Position numbers and translations under genes: made by a program. Below are positions 16,986 through 27,087 of a DNA stretch of 64,000 nt, one piece after another. The stretch covers positions 186,001 to 250,000 of the forward strand of contig NZ_CTDX01000013.1 of NCBI RefSeq assembly GCF_001375515.1, given 5' to 3'. Origin of the DNA: Bacillus kwashiorkori (GTDB lineage Bacteria > Bacillota > Bacilli > Bacillales > Caldibacillaceae). The notes beneath the pieces were generated by a model that saw only the letters and a list, made by a program, of their open reading frames with translations, searched no databases and was not told the DNA's origin. Every line of letters starts with the position of its first letter. Position 1 is the stretch's first letter.

Positions 16986-19937
16986 TTAAGGATTTAACTG
17001 AAACGCAGTGGAAAAATGATTAACTAAGTCACTGTGACAAGTGAAAAATAAAACTTGTTGATTATTTGCAAGTTGTTTAAGCAAAGTAATGGTTTGTTCC
17101 AGCCTTTTTTGATCAAAATGAACAAATCCATCGTCAATGATTAATGGATAGTTTTCCGTTTCACTAATAGAATTAGCTAATGCGAAACGGAGACTTATAT
17201 ATAACTGTTCACCAGTTGCTTGACTTAATTCTTCTGGTGTATAAATTTTTCCATTAGATTGCTCAACATAAAGAGTATCTCTATTTGAGTCTATAAAAAT
17301 ATTACTATATCGTCCATTAGTAATTAGTGTAAAATATTTAGACGCTCGTTGCAAAACCCTTGGCATTTTTTCTGTTTTATATTTTGCCAAACTTTTTTGG
17401 AGAACATACTTCGCAATGCTTAAGCTAGCCCACTGTTTTGCTTGAACATTGAATTCGTATTTTTTTTCATAAAATTGATGTAGTAGGTCGGTGTACAAAC
17501 CACTTTCCTCGATTATTTTCAACTCATGTTGGATAGACAGTAAATCTTTTTGTAGTTGTTCTATCTCACCTTTCATTTTACCAATATCCGCTTCAATCGA
17601 TTGTAACTCCTTTTCCGAAAAATACGGTAAATCTTCATTTATATTAAGCTTATATGGTGTTCGCTGTAATTGTTGCTCGAGTAATTTCAGATGATTTTTT
17701 AACTGTTCCAGTTGATTTCGTTGTTCTGCTTTTTGTAAAAACAAATCTTTATTTTCTGCGTCAGCCTCATTAAAAAGTTGATTCATTTGGTTTTCAATAC
17801 TGTTTTTCTCAATTTCCAATGTCGTAATTTGTTGTTGTACTTCTCTCCACTTTGCTTGTTTTTCTTCCCTTTTACGGTGACGGTCCATTTGTTCCACAAG
17901 CATCTGCTTAATAAAAATGACTCTTTCTTCATATGTTGAACCAGTTACTCGGATATTCTCCGTTAACTTTGCCAATTTCATTTCCTTCTTTTCTATTTTT
18001 CCTTTTATCGCATTCCGTTCATCTGTTAATTGGTTCAACTGTATTAAAATCTTTTGCATACTTTCTAATAACTCAAAACACTCCAGTAAATGATTAGTTG
18101 CTAAGTGTTCTGAAATGAAATATTCTTTGCCTAGTTCTATTAGTTTCAGTTCATTGTTCTTCCATTCACTTTCCCAATTTTCGTATTGTTGAATAATATG
18201 TTCAAATTGCTCTTCCAATTGATGAAGTCGAATCATTTCTAGCTCTATTTGTTTTTCGTTTGTCGTATTTTTATGCAGTTTTTCTTCTGCATCGAGTGCT
18301 TTCGATTCGCTTCTGGAAAACTTGTCTAATTTTCCTCTCAACTTACTCTCTTTTTCTTTTAAAGATTGGTAAATAATTTGAAACTGTTTTTCCTGTTTAT
18401 TGGAAAATAAGTAAATTACTATCATTAATAGTAATGGAATTACGACTCCAGTGGCTATATCCCATTGTTGCATTACTAGTAAAGCGAGTGTTGCAACAGT
18501 AAGTAGTGCTATACTTAGCATAAAAATATTTCGATGTTTCACTAAATTACTTTTTTGGTTAGACTTTTCTAAATGGGATAATTGCTCTTTTATCCAACGC
18601 CATTCATTATCAATTATTTGCTTTTCTTGCTGTTCGTTCACCATTTCTTTTAAGAACTGTTTTTCCTGTTCTGATAACGCTTGTTCTTTCAGTTGGTGAA
18701 TAAACTTCTCTGTCTCCGCTAATTTTGTTTGGACGGATTGTTCTTCGGCTAACAAGTCTTCCTTTTGTTCTCCGAGACGTTTTTTCTTGTACTCTAGTTT
18801 TTTTACTATATCTTTTTTAGCAAAACTTAAATCTAGTTGCAGAAGGCTTTCATTAGACTCCGAATATTGCAGCTTCTTTCGATTAATTTCCAATTCCGTC
18901 TCTAACTGCTTCATTTTTGTTGTTATCGTTGTAGCATCTTCGACAGATTTACGGTAATAAGGAAGTTCGTCAATAATTAGTTGAAGTTCGTCTGCGTAGC
19001 TATTTAATTGTCGGTCAATATATATTTTTTCCATTTCGGTTTTCAAATTTCCCTCTTGTTTAATAAGAGCTGGGAGTTGGTTATCTATCAATATTGATGC
19101 AGATTGTAATTGTTCCAGTCGCTTTACCCCATTGAAAGGGAATTTAACTTTCTCTAAAGATTGTATTTGCTGTTCTGTCTCTCTTTTATCTATCACTAAT
19201 GGATATATTTGATTCCATGCTTGTTTCTTCGTAAGTTCTCCTTCTAACATTGCAAGTTGCGTTTCATAATTTTTTATTGTTTTTGCTATTTTTTCAGCCT
19301 TCAATGATAACATTTCATAGTTAGCTATTTTTGCCTTTGCTTCATTAAATTTCAAATCACTATCCCGCAACTGTTCTAATTGAATATTCATTAATGGCTT
19401 CGTTCCGCTAGGTCTAAATAATTGTTCCATTTCTTTCGTAATATTACTTTCTGTTTGCATTATTTGATCGGAGCCAAGGGCACTTGTTGAAAATAAGAAG
19501 CGACTTAAGTCTTCTCCTTTTAATTTTTGAACTTGTTGTAAGCCATGAATATTAAATGAATAGATTGATTGATATGTTTGACGGTCCATATGTTGTAAAA
19601 TTTCTTGGAGCAATTCTTCTCCACCAATAGAGCCATCTTGTAAAAAAACCGTTACATCTCCTGTCGCTTTCCCTTTCACTCGTTCAATACGAACAACACC
19701 AAAATCAGTTGTCTCGATAACTAATTGTCCCCCATATTTCGAATGAAATTTCGGCTCGTAACGTGGCTCACTTTGTTGTTTTGTTGGAAATCCAAAAAAA
19801 ATACTATGAATAAAAGACATGATCGTTGATTTGCCTGCCTCATTTTGTCCATAAATTACTTGAATAGGTTGCAAGTTATCTATATGATAGTTTTCAAACT
19901 TTCCGTAACCATATATATGAATTTCTTTAATATTCAA
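16986..19937 (-). CDS. yhaN: YhaN, SbcC/Rad50-like ATPase
   Basis: YhaN is an SbcC-type AAA ATPase that works with the YhaO nuclease in DNA end processing. The 983 residues start at a TTG (19937) preceded by GGGAGGGGGG. The N-terminus reads YGYGKFENY and the Walker A motif is GQNEAGKST. Long coiled coils fill the centre, interrupted near residue 470-515 by two hydrophobic segments (FMLSIALLTVATLALLVM; VVIPLLLMIVIYLF), a known trait of YhaN that suggests membrane attachment. The C-terminus carries the ABC signature-like LSQATGEQLYISLRFALA and a Walker B YPLIIDDGFVHFD. It follows yhaO by 17 bases. Confidence 0.93.
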   Translation of the reverse strand: MNIKEIHIYGYGKFENYHIDNLQPIQVIYGQNEAGKSTIMSFIHSIFFGFPTKQQSEPRYEPKFHSKYGGQLVIETTDFGVVRIERVKGKATGDVTVFLQDGSIGGEELLQEILQHMDRQTYQSIYSFNIHGLQQVQKLKGEDLSRFLFSTSALGSDQIMQTESNITKEMEQLFRPSGTKPLMNIQLEQLRDSDLKFNEAKAKIANYEMLSLKAEKIAKTIKNYETQLAMLEGELTKKQAWNQIYPLVIDKRETEQQIQSLEKVKFPFNGVKRLEQLQSASILIDNQLPALIKQEGNLKTEMEKIYIDRQLNSYADELQLIIDELPYYRKSVEDATTITTKMKQLETELEINRKKLQYSESNESLLQLDLSFAKKDIVKKLEYKKKRLGEQKEDLLAEEQSVQTKLAETEKFIHQLKEQALSEQEKQFLKEMVNEQQEKQIIDNEWRWIKEQLSHLEKSNQKSNLVKHRNIFMLSIALLTVATLALLVMQQWDIATGVVIPLLLMIVIYLFSNKQEKQFQIIYQSLKEKESKLRGKLDKFSRSESKALDAEEKLHKNTTNEKQIELEMIRLHQLEEQFEHIIQQYENWESEWKNNELKLIELGKEYFISEHLATNHLLECFELLESMQKILIQLNQLTDERNAIKGKIEKKEMKLAKLTENIRVTGSTYEERVIFIKQMLVEQMDRHRKREEKQAKWREVQQQITTLEIEKNSIENQMNQLFNEADAENKDLFLQKAEQRNQLEQLKNHLKLLEQQLQRTPYKLNINEDLPYFSEKELQSIEADIGKMKGEIEQLQKDLLSIQHELKIIEESGLYTDLLHQFYEKKYEFNVQAKQWASLSIAKYVLQKSLAKYKTEKMPRVLQRASKYFTLITNGRYSNIFIDSNRDTLYVEQSNGKIYTPEELSQATGEQLYISLRFALANSISETENYPLIIDDGFVHFDQKRLEQTITLLKQLANNQQVLFFTCHSDLVNHFSTAFQLNP

Positions 19938-19954
19938 CTACTTCCCCCCTCCCT

Positions 19955-21160
19955 TTAACCTTTTAAATACTCATACAACAACTGCTTCGCATCTGCTAGT
20001 ATTTCTTGCTGCTCTTCCGTCGTAAAATTGGTAAGATATTTTTTAGCACGCGCGTGATTGTAAAGTGGTTTGAGTGGTTCCTGCCAATCTTTCAAATTGG
20101 CAAATATACTCTCAATTTCCTGAAAAAAATATTGACTATCCGCTACTTGTAATCCGTTATTGTTAGGAATGACTATAACCGAATATATCCAGGAAAAATT
20201 CACTTCATATTCTTCGCCCTCTCGCAAGACTGTCAGTAATTCATCCCATTCAAAACTCTTTAGTTTGTCTGATAATTGGCTTTCTTTCATTTTTAATTCG
20301 ATAAATGTATGGGAATTTTTGCGATATTGTGTTTTAATTTTTACACAGTCTGTATATAATTCATCGAACTGTTCGTATTTATCTCTAGGCAAGGAAAGTT
20401 GATGCCAAATGATTGGTGCAGTATGTATAAAACGCATATTCGTTTGGAACTCATTCATTTGTACGATATAACAGCCTTTTTCTCCTGTCTCATTCCGATG
20501 CCGACCTTGAATATTACCTGGATACACAATATAAGGATCTTCATGCAATATTCTCGTTTTATGAACATGTCCGAGTGCCCAATAATTAAAGTGCTTACCA
20601 AGTAATTCTGGAACAGTGAACGGAGCATAAGCGTAGTGGGATAAGTCATTCGAGTCATGTCCGTGCAAAAGTCCGATATGAAAATCCGCCTCCCCTTCTC
20701 TCTTATAATCATCAATTATTTTCTCCACTACATGTTTTTTGTTATAACTAAAGCCATATAAGGATACATTTACATCCGTTTTCGTACTATAGGTAATTTT
20801 TTCTACGTGACTAGGGAAAATATGAACATTGCTCGGTAGTTCGATATTCATCCATTTACCACCTAAATGATCATGGTTACCATGGACGATAAATGCAGGA
20901 ATATTTACGGCAAATAGTCGTTCCATCATTTTTTTAAAAAACAATTGCGCGCGAACACTCCTGTCTTCTCCATCATATATATCACCCGCAATTATGACGA
21001 AATCCACTTTTTCTTCAATGGCTAAATCGATGATTTTTTGAAAGGATTGAAAAGTAGATTGTTTCACTGATTCATATATTTTTTTTGGCAAAGATTTCAA
21101 ACCTACAAAAGGACTGTCTAGATGTAGATCTGCACAGTGGATAAATTTTATCGACTTCAA
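19955..21160 (-). CDS. yhaO: YhaO, SbcD/Mre11-like nuclease
   Basis: This is a metal-dependent exonuclease of the calcineurin-like phosphoesterase family, partner of YhaN. The 401 residues begin at TTG 21160, following GAGGTG. Metal-binding motifs are in order HCADLHLDSPF, IAGDIYDGED, VHGNHDHLGG, LLHGHDSND and WALGHVHK. It is the first gene of the yhaO-yhaN-yhaM operon; the upstream terminator at 21245-21331 separates it from yhaQP. Confidence 0.93.
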   Translation of the reverse strand: MKSIKFIHCADLHLDSPFVGLKSLPKKIYESVKQSTFQSFQKIIDLAIEEKVDFVIIAGDIYDGEDRSVRAQLFFKKMMERLFAVNIPAFIVHGNHDHLGGKWMNIELPSNVHIFPSHVEKITYSTKTDVNVSLYGFSYNKKHVVEKIIDDYKREGEADFHIGLLHGHDSNDLSHYAYAPFTVPELLGKHFNYWALGHVHKTRILHEDPYIVYPGNIQGRHRNETGEKGCYIVQMNEFQTNMRFIHTAPIIWHQLSLPRDKYEQFDELYTDCVKIKTQYRKNSHTFIELKMKESQLSDKLKSFEWDELLTVLREGEEYEVNFSWIYSVIVIPNNNGLQVADSQYFFQEIESIFANLKDWQEPLKPLYNHARAKKYLTNFTTEEQQEILADAKQLLYEYLKG

Positions 21161-21244
21161 TCATGACACCTCACACTTCAAATATGATAAGCGAATGAAT
21201 GTTCTTGTTAATATTATACATTGCTAACTGGCGTTTTCCAAGTA

Positions 21245-21331
21245 TAAAAAAGGCTGTCTAAGTAGTACTAACATAAGACGGTAGCCATTTACCTTCCTAC
21301 CATCTTTGTTAGTCGTCCTATCAGACAGCCT
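21245..21331 (-). terminator. Long three-tier hairpin terminator after yhaP
   Basis: Nested pairs AGGCTGTCT/AGACAGCCT, ACTAACA-AAGA/TCTTTGTTAGT and GGTAG/CTACC form one long stem. On the minus strand it ends in TTTTTTATA. Confidence 0.78.
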
Positions 21332-21343
21332 ATTCAAGAAATA

Positions 21344-22597
21344 TTATTCTTTCTTTGATAACTGTAATGCTTTTTTAATATCCTTCAACGCATTAGAACT
21401 GCCATACATTAATACTCCACCTTTATATACCCGAGCACCAAAGATTGCCAGCAATACAATCGTTAAAATCGTTAATGCGATGCTTAGTAGTGGCTCCCAA
21501 AGTGGAAGATCTAATAAGCCGACTCGCATAAACATAATCATAGGTGTAAATATTGGAATATAAGAAGTAATCGTAATGTATGTTGCATCAGGTGTAGACA
21601 AACCGAACATAGCAAGCATAAAACCAATAACTACTAACCATATCATCGGTTGAACAGCCTGATTTACATCCTCTATTCTACTAACAATTGAGCCTAAAAA
21701 GGCAGCCATAGTAGCATATAAGAAGAAGCCAAGCAAGAAAAAGATGAGTGCATAAATTATGGTTGAAAGCGAAATATTTTCAAAGCCAAAGACAGAGAAA
21801 AATCCACCAGTCATTTCATCTAAATTTTGCTTAATTGCGATATAACCGACACCTAACCAAACGGCTAATTGGGTAAGACCGACGAGTGCCACCCCAATTA
21901 TTTTCCCAAACATTTGTGATACTGGCGAAACACTAGAAATTAATATTTCCATTACCCTTGAAGACTTCTCTGTAGCTACTTCCGTTGCAATCATACTAGC
22001 ATACATAATTACTGCAAAGTAAATAAAGAATAGTAAAATATACACTAATCCTCTAGCCTGACTAATCTCTTCTTCAGACTTTACATTTTCCCCAATAGCA
22101 ATCTGCTCCATTTCTGCTTGTTCATTAAGCAATTGCAATTGGTCTGTAGATAAATTTAATTGCTCCGATACGATGCCAATCCTTACTTGTTGAAGGGCAA
22201 GATTGATTTGCTCTGGCAACGAATAATCCATTAACGATTTTGCTTTATAGGTAGCTTTTGGCAGCCCATTTTCGTCTAATTGCAAGATGACAATTGCATC
22301 CAAATCCCCGTCTAACACCATTTTTTCTAATTCAGACTCATTAGAATTAGGAACAATTTCAATATCCTCTGTTATATTCGTAACCATATTTTGAAATGGA
22401 GTTAGCAATTGCCCAGTTTCATCCAGCACCGCAATTTTATCCTTATTACCTCCGTCACCTTCAAAAGCATCAATAATATTTGTTATATTCGCTAACACGA
22501 AAATAAGGCCTAAAGTAATTAATGTAGATATAATAAATTGTTTTGTTTTTACTTTACTCGTATATGTATGAGAAAGTACAATCCAAAAATTATTCAT
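21344..22597 (-). CDS. yhaP: YhaP, NatB-like ABC-2 permease
   Basis: This membrane subunit of an ABC exporter resembles NatB of the sodium exporter. The 417-residue protein starts at ATG 22597, overlapping the last codons of yhaQ. The alternative GTG at 22606 has no better ribosome site. An N-terminal membrane segment (FIISTLITLGLIFVLANI) is followed by a long extracytoplasmic loop of about 130 residues. Five to six membrane segments then follow, with EKSSRVMEILISSVSP as a family motif. Substrate is not deducible. Confidence 0.88.
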   Translation of the reverse strand: MNNFWIVLSHTYTSKVKTKQFIISTLITLGLIFVLANITNIIDAFEGDGGNKDKIAVLDETGQLLTPFQNMVTNITEDIEIVPNSNESELEKMVLDGDLDAIVILQLDENGLPKATYKAKSLMDYSLPEQINLALQQVRIGIVSEQLNLSTDQLQLLNEQAEMEQIAIGENVKSEEEISQARGLVYILLFFIYFAVIMYASMIATEVATEKSSRVMEILISSVSPVSQMFGKIIGVALVGLTQLAVWLGVGYIAIKQNLDEMTGGFFSVFGFENISLSTIIYALIFFLLGFFLYATMAAFLGSIVSRIEDVNQAVQPMIWLVVIGFMLAMFGLSTPDATYITITSYIPIFTPMIMFMRVGLLDLPLWEPLLSIALTILTIVLLAIFGARVYKGGVLMYGSSNALKDIKKALQLSKKE

Positions 22598-23489
22598 AAT
22601 CCACACCTACTTTCTCAATAAAAATATCGTTCAGAGATGGCTCATCAAGAACGAATTTCCGAATGAAACCTTTACCGGCTAATTCCTTTTGGATTTTTTC
22701 TGCTACATATTCCCCTTCGATTTGTAATTGCATACCTTCTGCTGTTTTTGTTGCTTTCGTTACGCCTGGGAAATTAGTTAAAAAATGAATGTCGAAGTCG
22801 GAGTGAATAATTAAATTCTTTTTACCAAATGAACGTTTTATATCTTTTAATGAACCATCAACTACTGGCTTTCCTTTATGTAGTATGCATAAGTGTTCAC
22901 ATAATTCTTCTACATGTTCCATTCGGTGACTAGAAAAGACAATAGATGTTCCAGAATTTTTCAAATCAACGACCGCTTCTTTTAACATTTCAACATTAAT
23001 TGGATCAAGTCCGCTAAAAGGTTCATCCAATATTAATAAGCTAGGTTTATGAATAACCGCAGCAATAAATTGAATTTTTTGTTGATTACCTTTGGAAAGT
23101 TCCTCTACTTTTTTATTCTTATATTCTGGTACCCGAAAACGTTCCAACCAGTAATCTAACTCTTTTAACGCTGACTTTTTATCCATTTTTCGCAATCTAG
23201 CTAAATAAACTAGTTGATCTACTACTTTTAACTTCGGATACAGTCCGCGTTCTTCAGGTAAATAGCCGATTTGTGGGCTTGTGGAATAGTCAATTCCCCC
23301 CCCATTCCAAGTAATATTTCCTTCACTTTGACTTAACAGCCCTAAAATCATTCGAAATGTTGTTGTTTTCCCCGCGCCATTTGCACCAAGGAAACCAAAC
23401 ATTTCTTTTTCGGGAATGGTTAAGGATAAATCGTTAACTGCTGTGAAGTCCCCGAATCGTTTTGTGACATGCTCTAATTTCAATACCAT
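22590..23489 (-). CDS. yhaQ: YhaQ, ABC exporter ATPase (NatA-like)
   Basis: The 299-residue cytoplasmic ATPase powers the YhaP permease. Walker A is GANGAGKTT, the signature is LSKGNQQKIQFIAA, Walker B is SLLILDEPFSGLDP and the switch is SSHRMEHVEELC. A C-terminal extension of about 80 residues is typical of NatA/YhaQ-type subunits. It is the first gene of the yhaQ-yhaP operon. Confidence 0.92.
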   Translation of the reverse strand: MVLKLEHVTKRFGDFTAVNDLSLTIPEKEMFGFLGANGAGKTTTFRMILGLLSQSEGNITWNGGGIDYSTSPQIGYLPEERGLYPKLKVVDQLVYLARLRKMDKKSALKELDYWLERFRVPEYKNKKVEELSKGNQQKIQFIAAVIHKPSLLILDEPFSGLDPINVEMLKEAVVDLKNSGTSIVFSSHRMEHVEELCEHLCILHKGKPVVDGSLKDIKRSFGKKNLIIHSDFDIHFLTNFPGVTKATKTAEGMQLQIEGEYVAEKIQKELAGKGFIRKFVLDEPSLNDIFIEKVGVDYE

Positions 23490-23841
23490 ACTCTTCTCCT
23501 CCCTTACATAACAAATTTACGACTATCAAAGAAAAAAGTTTCATTTTTTTCCATAAGCAAATTATACTTGATATAATTTAAGAAAAGAAGGGAATAAACG
23601 AAAGATAAGAAATTTATATTTTTATTCATGAATAATTTTGTTAAAAAATGAACGAAATTGAACGAACCTCCACTTAACAGTCAGCAAATTTTTCATTAAA
23701 CTAAAAAATTGTATTATATTTTTGTCGGAACGTAGTTTTTATTGGAACTATAAAAATTGGAGTTATATAATTGTATATAGGGCAATCAAAGTGAAAGTTT
23801 TGAGAGAGGAAGAAGTTTTAACAGCCAAAGGGGGAAGTATT
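23490..23841. other. Intergenic region between divergent yhaQ and yhzD
   Basis: About 350 bases with promoters expected for both genes. The sequence is very AT-rich, and I saw no confident operator, RNA or hairpin. Confidence 0.4.
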
Positions 23842-24027
23842 ATGGCCATTTATCGTCTGACTGTGTTTGAAAGTAGCGGGGATAAATTAGTTGATGAGGC
23901 AATTGAAGCAATTACTGATACAGATGCAAAAGAGCTTGGGGAAAAATTTCTAGCAGAAAAACAATTAATTGATAAAACTCATCGATTAGTTTCACCAGAT
24001 GGGCGTTTAATTCTTTTTCATGTTTAA
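23842..24027 (+). CDS. yhzD: YhzD-like small conserved protein
   Basis: The protein has 61 residues from an ATG preceded by AAAGGGGGAAG. It contains YRLTVFESSGDKLVDEAIEA and THRLVSPDGRLILFHV, a pattern I recognise from the Bacillus YhzD family (YhzD-like proteins). No signal or membrane segment is present. Function is unknown. The position next to yhaQP and yhaX is conserved in Bacillus. Confidence 0.75.
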   Translation: MAIYRLTVFESSGDKLVDEAIEAITDTDAKELGEKFLAEKQLIDKTHRLVSPDGRLILFHV

Positions 24028-24097
24028 TCATCGTGCTTTTTGAGTCAACATAATGATCCCAAAGGTCGAATTCGTGGATTCGCCGTATGAAATTTTA

Positions 24098-24137
24098 AAC
24101 CCAAGAATGGTTGTTATAACTACATTCTTGGGTTTTT
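24098..24137 (+). terminator. Terminator after yhzD
   Basis: AACCCAAGAATG and CATTCTTGGGTT form a stem followed by TTTT. Confidence 0.8.
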
Positions 24138-24236
24138 AACATTCAGGCGAAACCTTGTTTCTGGATTGCTATTCCCTTAACTATACTTTTCTTTTTAGTT
24201 AGTTCCTTCATGCTATCCTTATCGTGCTTTAAATCT

Positions 24237-25106
24237 TTATTTTTCTTTTAAACTATTGATTTTTTCTAAAAAGGCAATTGGCTGTTGTTTGCGGAAATGC
24301 TCTTTAACCATATACGCAACTCCATGTTCCGTATTAGTTCTAGTAATCCAATCTGCTGCCTGTTTTACTTCATTAGGTGCATTACCCATCGCAACCCCGA
24401 TAGGAACTGCTTCCAGTATATCTATATCATCTAACCCGCTGCCGATAGCAACCATTTGTTTTAATGTTATTTGTAAATAATCACCTACATACATTAACCC
24501 AGCAAGTTTCGATACGCCATTCGGCAAAATGATTAATTGATTTTTATATAAGTATGGATCGATTTCGTAATACATAGCCTTCAATGCGGCAAAAGCATCT
24601 AATGCTGCACTTTCACTTGAAAACTCCACTTCTAAATGGGTTGGATGGACTGATTCTTCCTCCAAATATTCACTTAAATCTTTAACAAAATGGTGATGAT
24701 ACATCGAAAAACGGTTTGTATCGATTACAGCCTTACCGATAAGGCTTTGTTGTTCTACTTGCTTGTTACTAACTGAATATTTTTCATGGACTAGGCGAAT
24801 ATGGCAAGAAAAGGTTTCGAGGAATTGTATGAGTTCCAATAAGATGTTTTCGGGAATTCGCTTCACATAAATGGCTTGATCCACTGAGGAGGCTATAAAG
24901 GCCCCATGATGGGCAATAATTAATGACTTTAGTTTTAATGCTTTTGCAATCCGTTTAGCGAAAATAAAATTTCTTGATGTGACTAAAGTAACATATACTC
25001 CCTTATTTTGGACATAATCAATTGCTTCTTTCACCGATTTATGCAGACGGCCATTTCTTTGTAAAATCGTACCATCAATATTCATTGAGAGCAGACGATG
25101 TACCAT
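24237..25106 (-). CDS. yhaX: YhaX-like HAD (Cof-type) protein with altered nucleophile
   Basis: The 289-residue protein has the Cof/HAD-IIB layout of sugar-phosphate or flavin phosphatases: motif I near residue 9, motif II TLVTSRN, a cap domain (about 85-190) and motif IV GSGLDDIDIL. Motif I reads MNIDGT instead of DxDGT, so the aspartate normally phosphorylated is asparagine; the codon AAT is clear. Phosphatase activity is therefore doubtful. YhaX of B. subtilis is the neighbour expected here, and the symbol rests on position plus family. It is monocistronic. Confidence 0.75.
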   Translation of the reverse strand: MVHRLLSMNIDGTILQRNGRLHKSVKEAIDYVQNKGVYVTLVTSRNFIFAKRIAKALKLKSLIIAHHGAFIASSVDQAIYVKRIPENILLELIQFLETFSCHIRLVHEKYSVSNKQVEQQSLIGKAVIDTNRFSMYHHHFVKDLSEYLEEESVHPTHLEVEFSSESAALDAFAALKAMYYEIDPYLYKNQLIILPNGVSKLAGLMYVGDYLQITLKQMVAIGSGLDDIDILEAVPIGVAMGNAPNEVKQAADWITRTNTEHGVAYMVKEHFRKQQPIAFLEKINSLKEK

Positions 25107-25189
25107 ATGTGCTCCTCCTTCGCAATTCTAAAGATGTCATCCTAATAAAACTACTATGTAAAATTAACTGGATATAGAACAAAAGGATA

Positions 25190-25216
25190 AAAAAAGAGCT
25201 GCAGTTTTTGCAGCTC
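25190..25216 (-). terminator. Terminator after yheA
   Basis: GAGCTGCA and TGCAGCTC form a stem around a TTTT-type loop, followed on the minus strand by TTTTTTT. Confidence 0.82.
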
Positions 25217-25226
25217 AAGTCATTAC

Positions 25227-25577
25227 TTATTTCATATTGTTATACAATTCTTCTAACGGTTTCATGACAACTTTATTAATTTCACCAATAACCATGCTCA
25301 TACGCTGTTCAGCTTCCATTAAAGCAACGATTTTTTCATTTTGTTGAATGACTGCCACTAGTTGCTGTGCATATTGAACTTCATCATCAGGAATTGGTTC
25401 ACCCATCATCCGTTTTTCTTCTAATTTCATTTGAACATTGCGGAAATTATCGAACATTTGACGTGCTGAATCATCAGCATATAACTGTTGATAACGAGCT
25501 TTCAATTGTGTGAACTCATCACTTTCACGAACTGCCTTTTCTAATACTAATGCACTATCCATTATGTTTTCTGCCAT
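25227..25577 (-). CDS. yheA: YheA, YlbF/YmcA-family protein
   Basis: The 116-residue helical protein belongs to the YlbF/YmcA (UPF0342) family. Characteristic segments are LEKAVRESDEFTQLKARYQQ and FDNFRNVQMKLEEKRMMGEP. Relatives YlbF and YmcA act with RNase Y and in sporulation and competence control. The precise role of YheA is not known to me. Confidence 0.88.
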   Translation of the reverse strand: MAENIMDSALVLEKAVRESDEFTQLKARYQQLYADDSARQMFDNFRNVQMKLEEKRMMGEPIPDDEVQYAQQLVAVIQQNEKIVALMEAEQRMSMVIGEINKVVMKPLEELYNNMK

Positions 25578-25784
25578 TTAGAATCCCTCCAATTATCTTT
25601 TTAACAACGGAATATAGGAAGATTCTCACTATGAAAAGTTTCTTATCGTCTATATTTGCAAAAATCGATTCCACTACCGTTTTTATCCATTGCCTTTACA
25701 CTATAACAAAATATGAAATGGAATGCGAGGCAGTGAATTATTTTTATTAACTTAAAAACGGAATCAGCTAAAAATTTCGATTCA

Positions 25785-26921
25785 TTAACCGTTCATAATT
25801 ACTACGATAATTCCTTGTACGAGCCCAATGATTCCACCTAAGTATCCACCTAAATACGTTATCATTTTCAACTCTCTGCGACTAATTGCTAATACCATTT
25901 CCTCTAATCTTTCTGTTGAAAAAGATTCCACTTGTTTTTCAACCATCTCGTTAATTTGTAGTTTCGTCATGATCGAGTCTACATGATTAACTACTTCTTT
26001 ACTCGCCATTCGTACCATTTCTGGGACAAATGAATGGACAACCGTATCAGCAAAAGGAGCAGTTACTACTTTTATCGGTAATTCAAAGACATTATTTAAA
26101 GATAAAAACGATAACAGCAGTTCCTTGATTTGTTGAACCCAGTTATTTTCCTTACCCTTCGTAAAATTAGCTAAAGGTTGTTGTTTTAAACTATCCACTT
26201 CAGCAGTTAACAAATTTTCCAATAGATCGTGGATTTGTGGCTTTGCTAACATTTTCACTAATTCCTGTTGAATTTTATCGGCTACTGGACGGTTACCGAG
26301 GACCATTTGTACCATTCCGCCAAACAACCCTTTTTTCAGCAATGTTTCATCTAGTTGTTGCTGAATGAAATTTTTCGCCTCTTCACTAGCAAAATAAGCC
26401 TGTATTTTTTGTAACAAGTAAGTTGCCAAACTCGGGACTTTTTCTTCTAATTGGAGCCAATATCTTTCTGGTATGAGATTGTCTAATGTTTTGTCACGAT
26501 GCTCTGCAAACCATTCGGAAACTTTATTGGATACATATACGTCCAACTTCGAATGGACATTCTCTTCTACATTGGAGAGGCCGAGTGATTGTAAAACATC
26601 CCTAACTGTCTGTTCCGATTGTAGCCACCCATATATTTTTCCTTGTAGAAATTTTACAATTTCCTCATGAATACTTCCTTCTAACAATTTACTTTTTACA
26701 GTTTCCGGTGTAACAAGATGATTAATAACAAGTAAGCCTAATTGCTTTGCTAATTCATTCCTTCGTTTTGGAATTAACCCTGGGGTAAATGGCACTCGCC
26801 AATGACGTATATATATAGCTTCATATGGACGAAATAACATTTTGATTGCTAATGAATTCGTTACACCGCCAATAATTGCCCCGATTACAGCCATAGAAAT
26901 AATTATTAAAATACTATTCAT
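25785..26921 (-). CDS. yheB: YheB, DUF445 membrane protein
   Basis: The 378-residue protein has hydrophobic ends (ILIIISMAVIGAIIGGVTNS and GGYLGGIIGLVQGIIVVIM) around a helical soluble middle. The motif NSLAIKMLFRPYEAIYIRHW near the N-terminus marks the DUF445 family. Function is unknown. Gene order yheA-yheB followed by divergent yheC/D genes matches Bacillus. Confidence 0.88.
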   Translation of the reverse strand: MNSILIIISMAVIGAIIGGVTNSLAIKMLFRPYEAIYIRHWRVPFTPGLIPKRRNELAKQLGLLVINHLVTPETVKSKLLEGSIHEEIVKFLQGKIYGWLQSEQTVRDVLQSLGLSNVEENVHSKLDVYVSNKVSEWFAEHRDKTLDNLIPERYWLQLEEKVPSLATYLLQKIQAYFASEEAKNFIQQQLDETLLKKGLFGGMVQMVLGNRPVADKIQQELVKMLAKPQIHDLLENLLTAEVDSLKQQPLANFTKGKENNWVQQIKELLLSFLSLNNVFELPIKVVTAPFADTVVHSFVPEMVRMASKEVVNHVDSIMTKLQINEMVEKQVESFSTERLEEMVLAISRRELKMITYLGGYLGGIIGLVQGIIVVIMNG

Positions 26922-27087
26922 TATTGTCTACCTTTCACATTTTTATTCCATCATATTGTTATGCACGGAACTAGGCAAACACACATATGATGTAGAAATT
27001 ACTTTGCAACAAACATGGTGAAAATTAACTAACCAGTAATTCTATATTGATAAATTATAACTTTACACTTAGTTGGGAGCAAATAGT

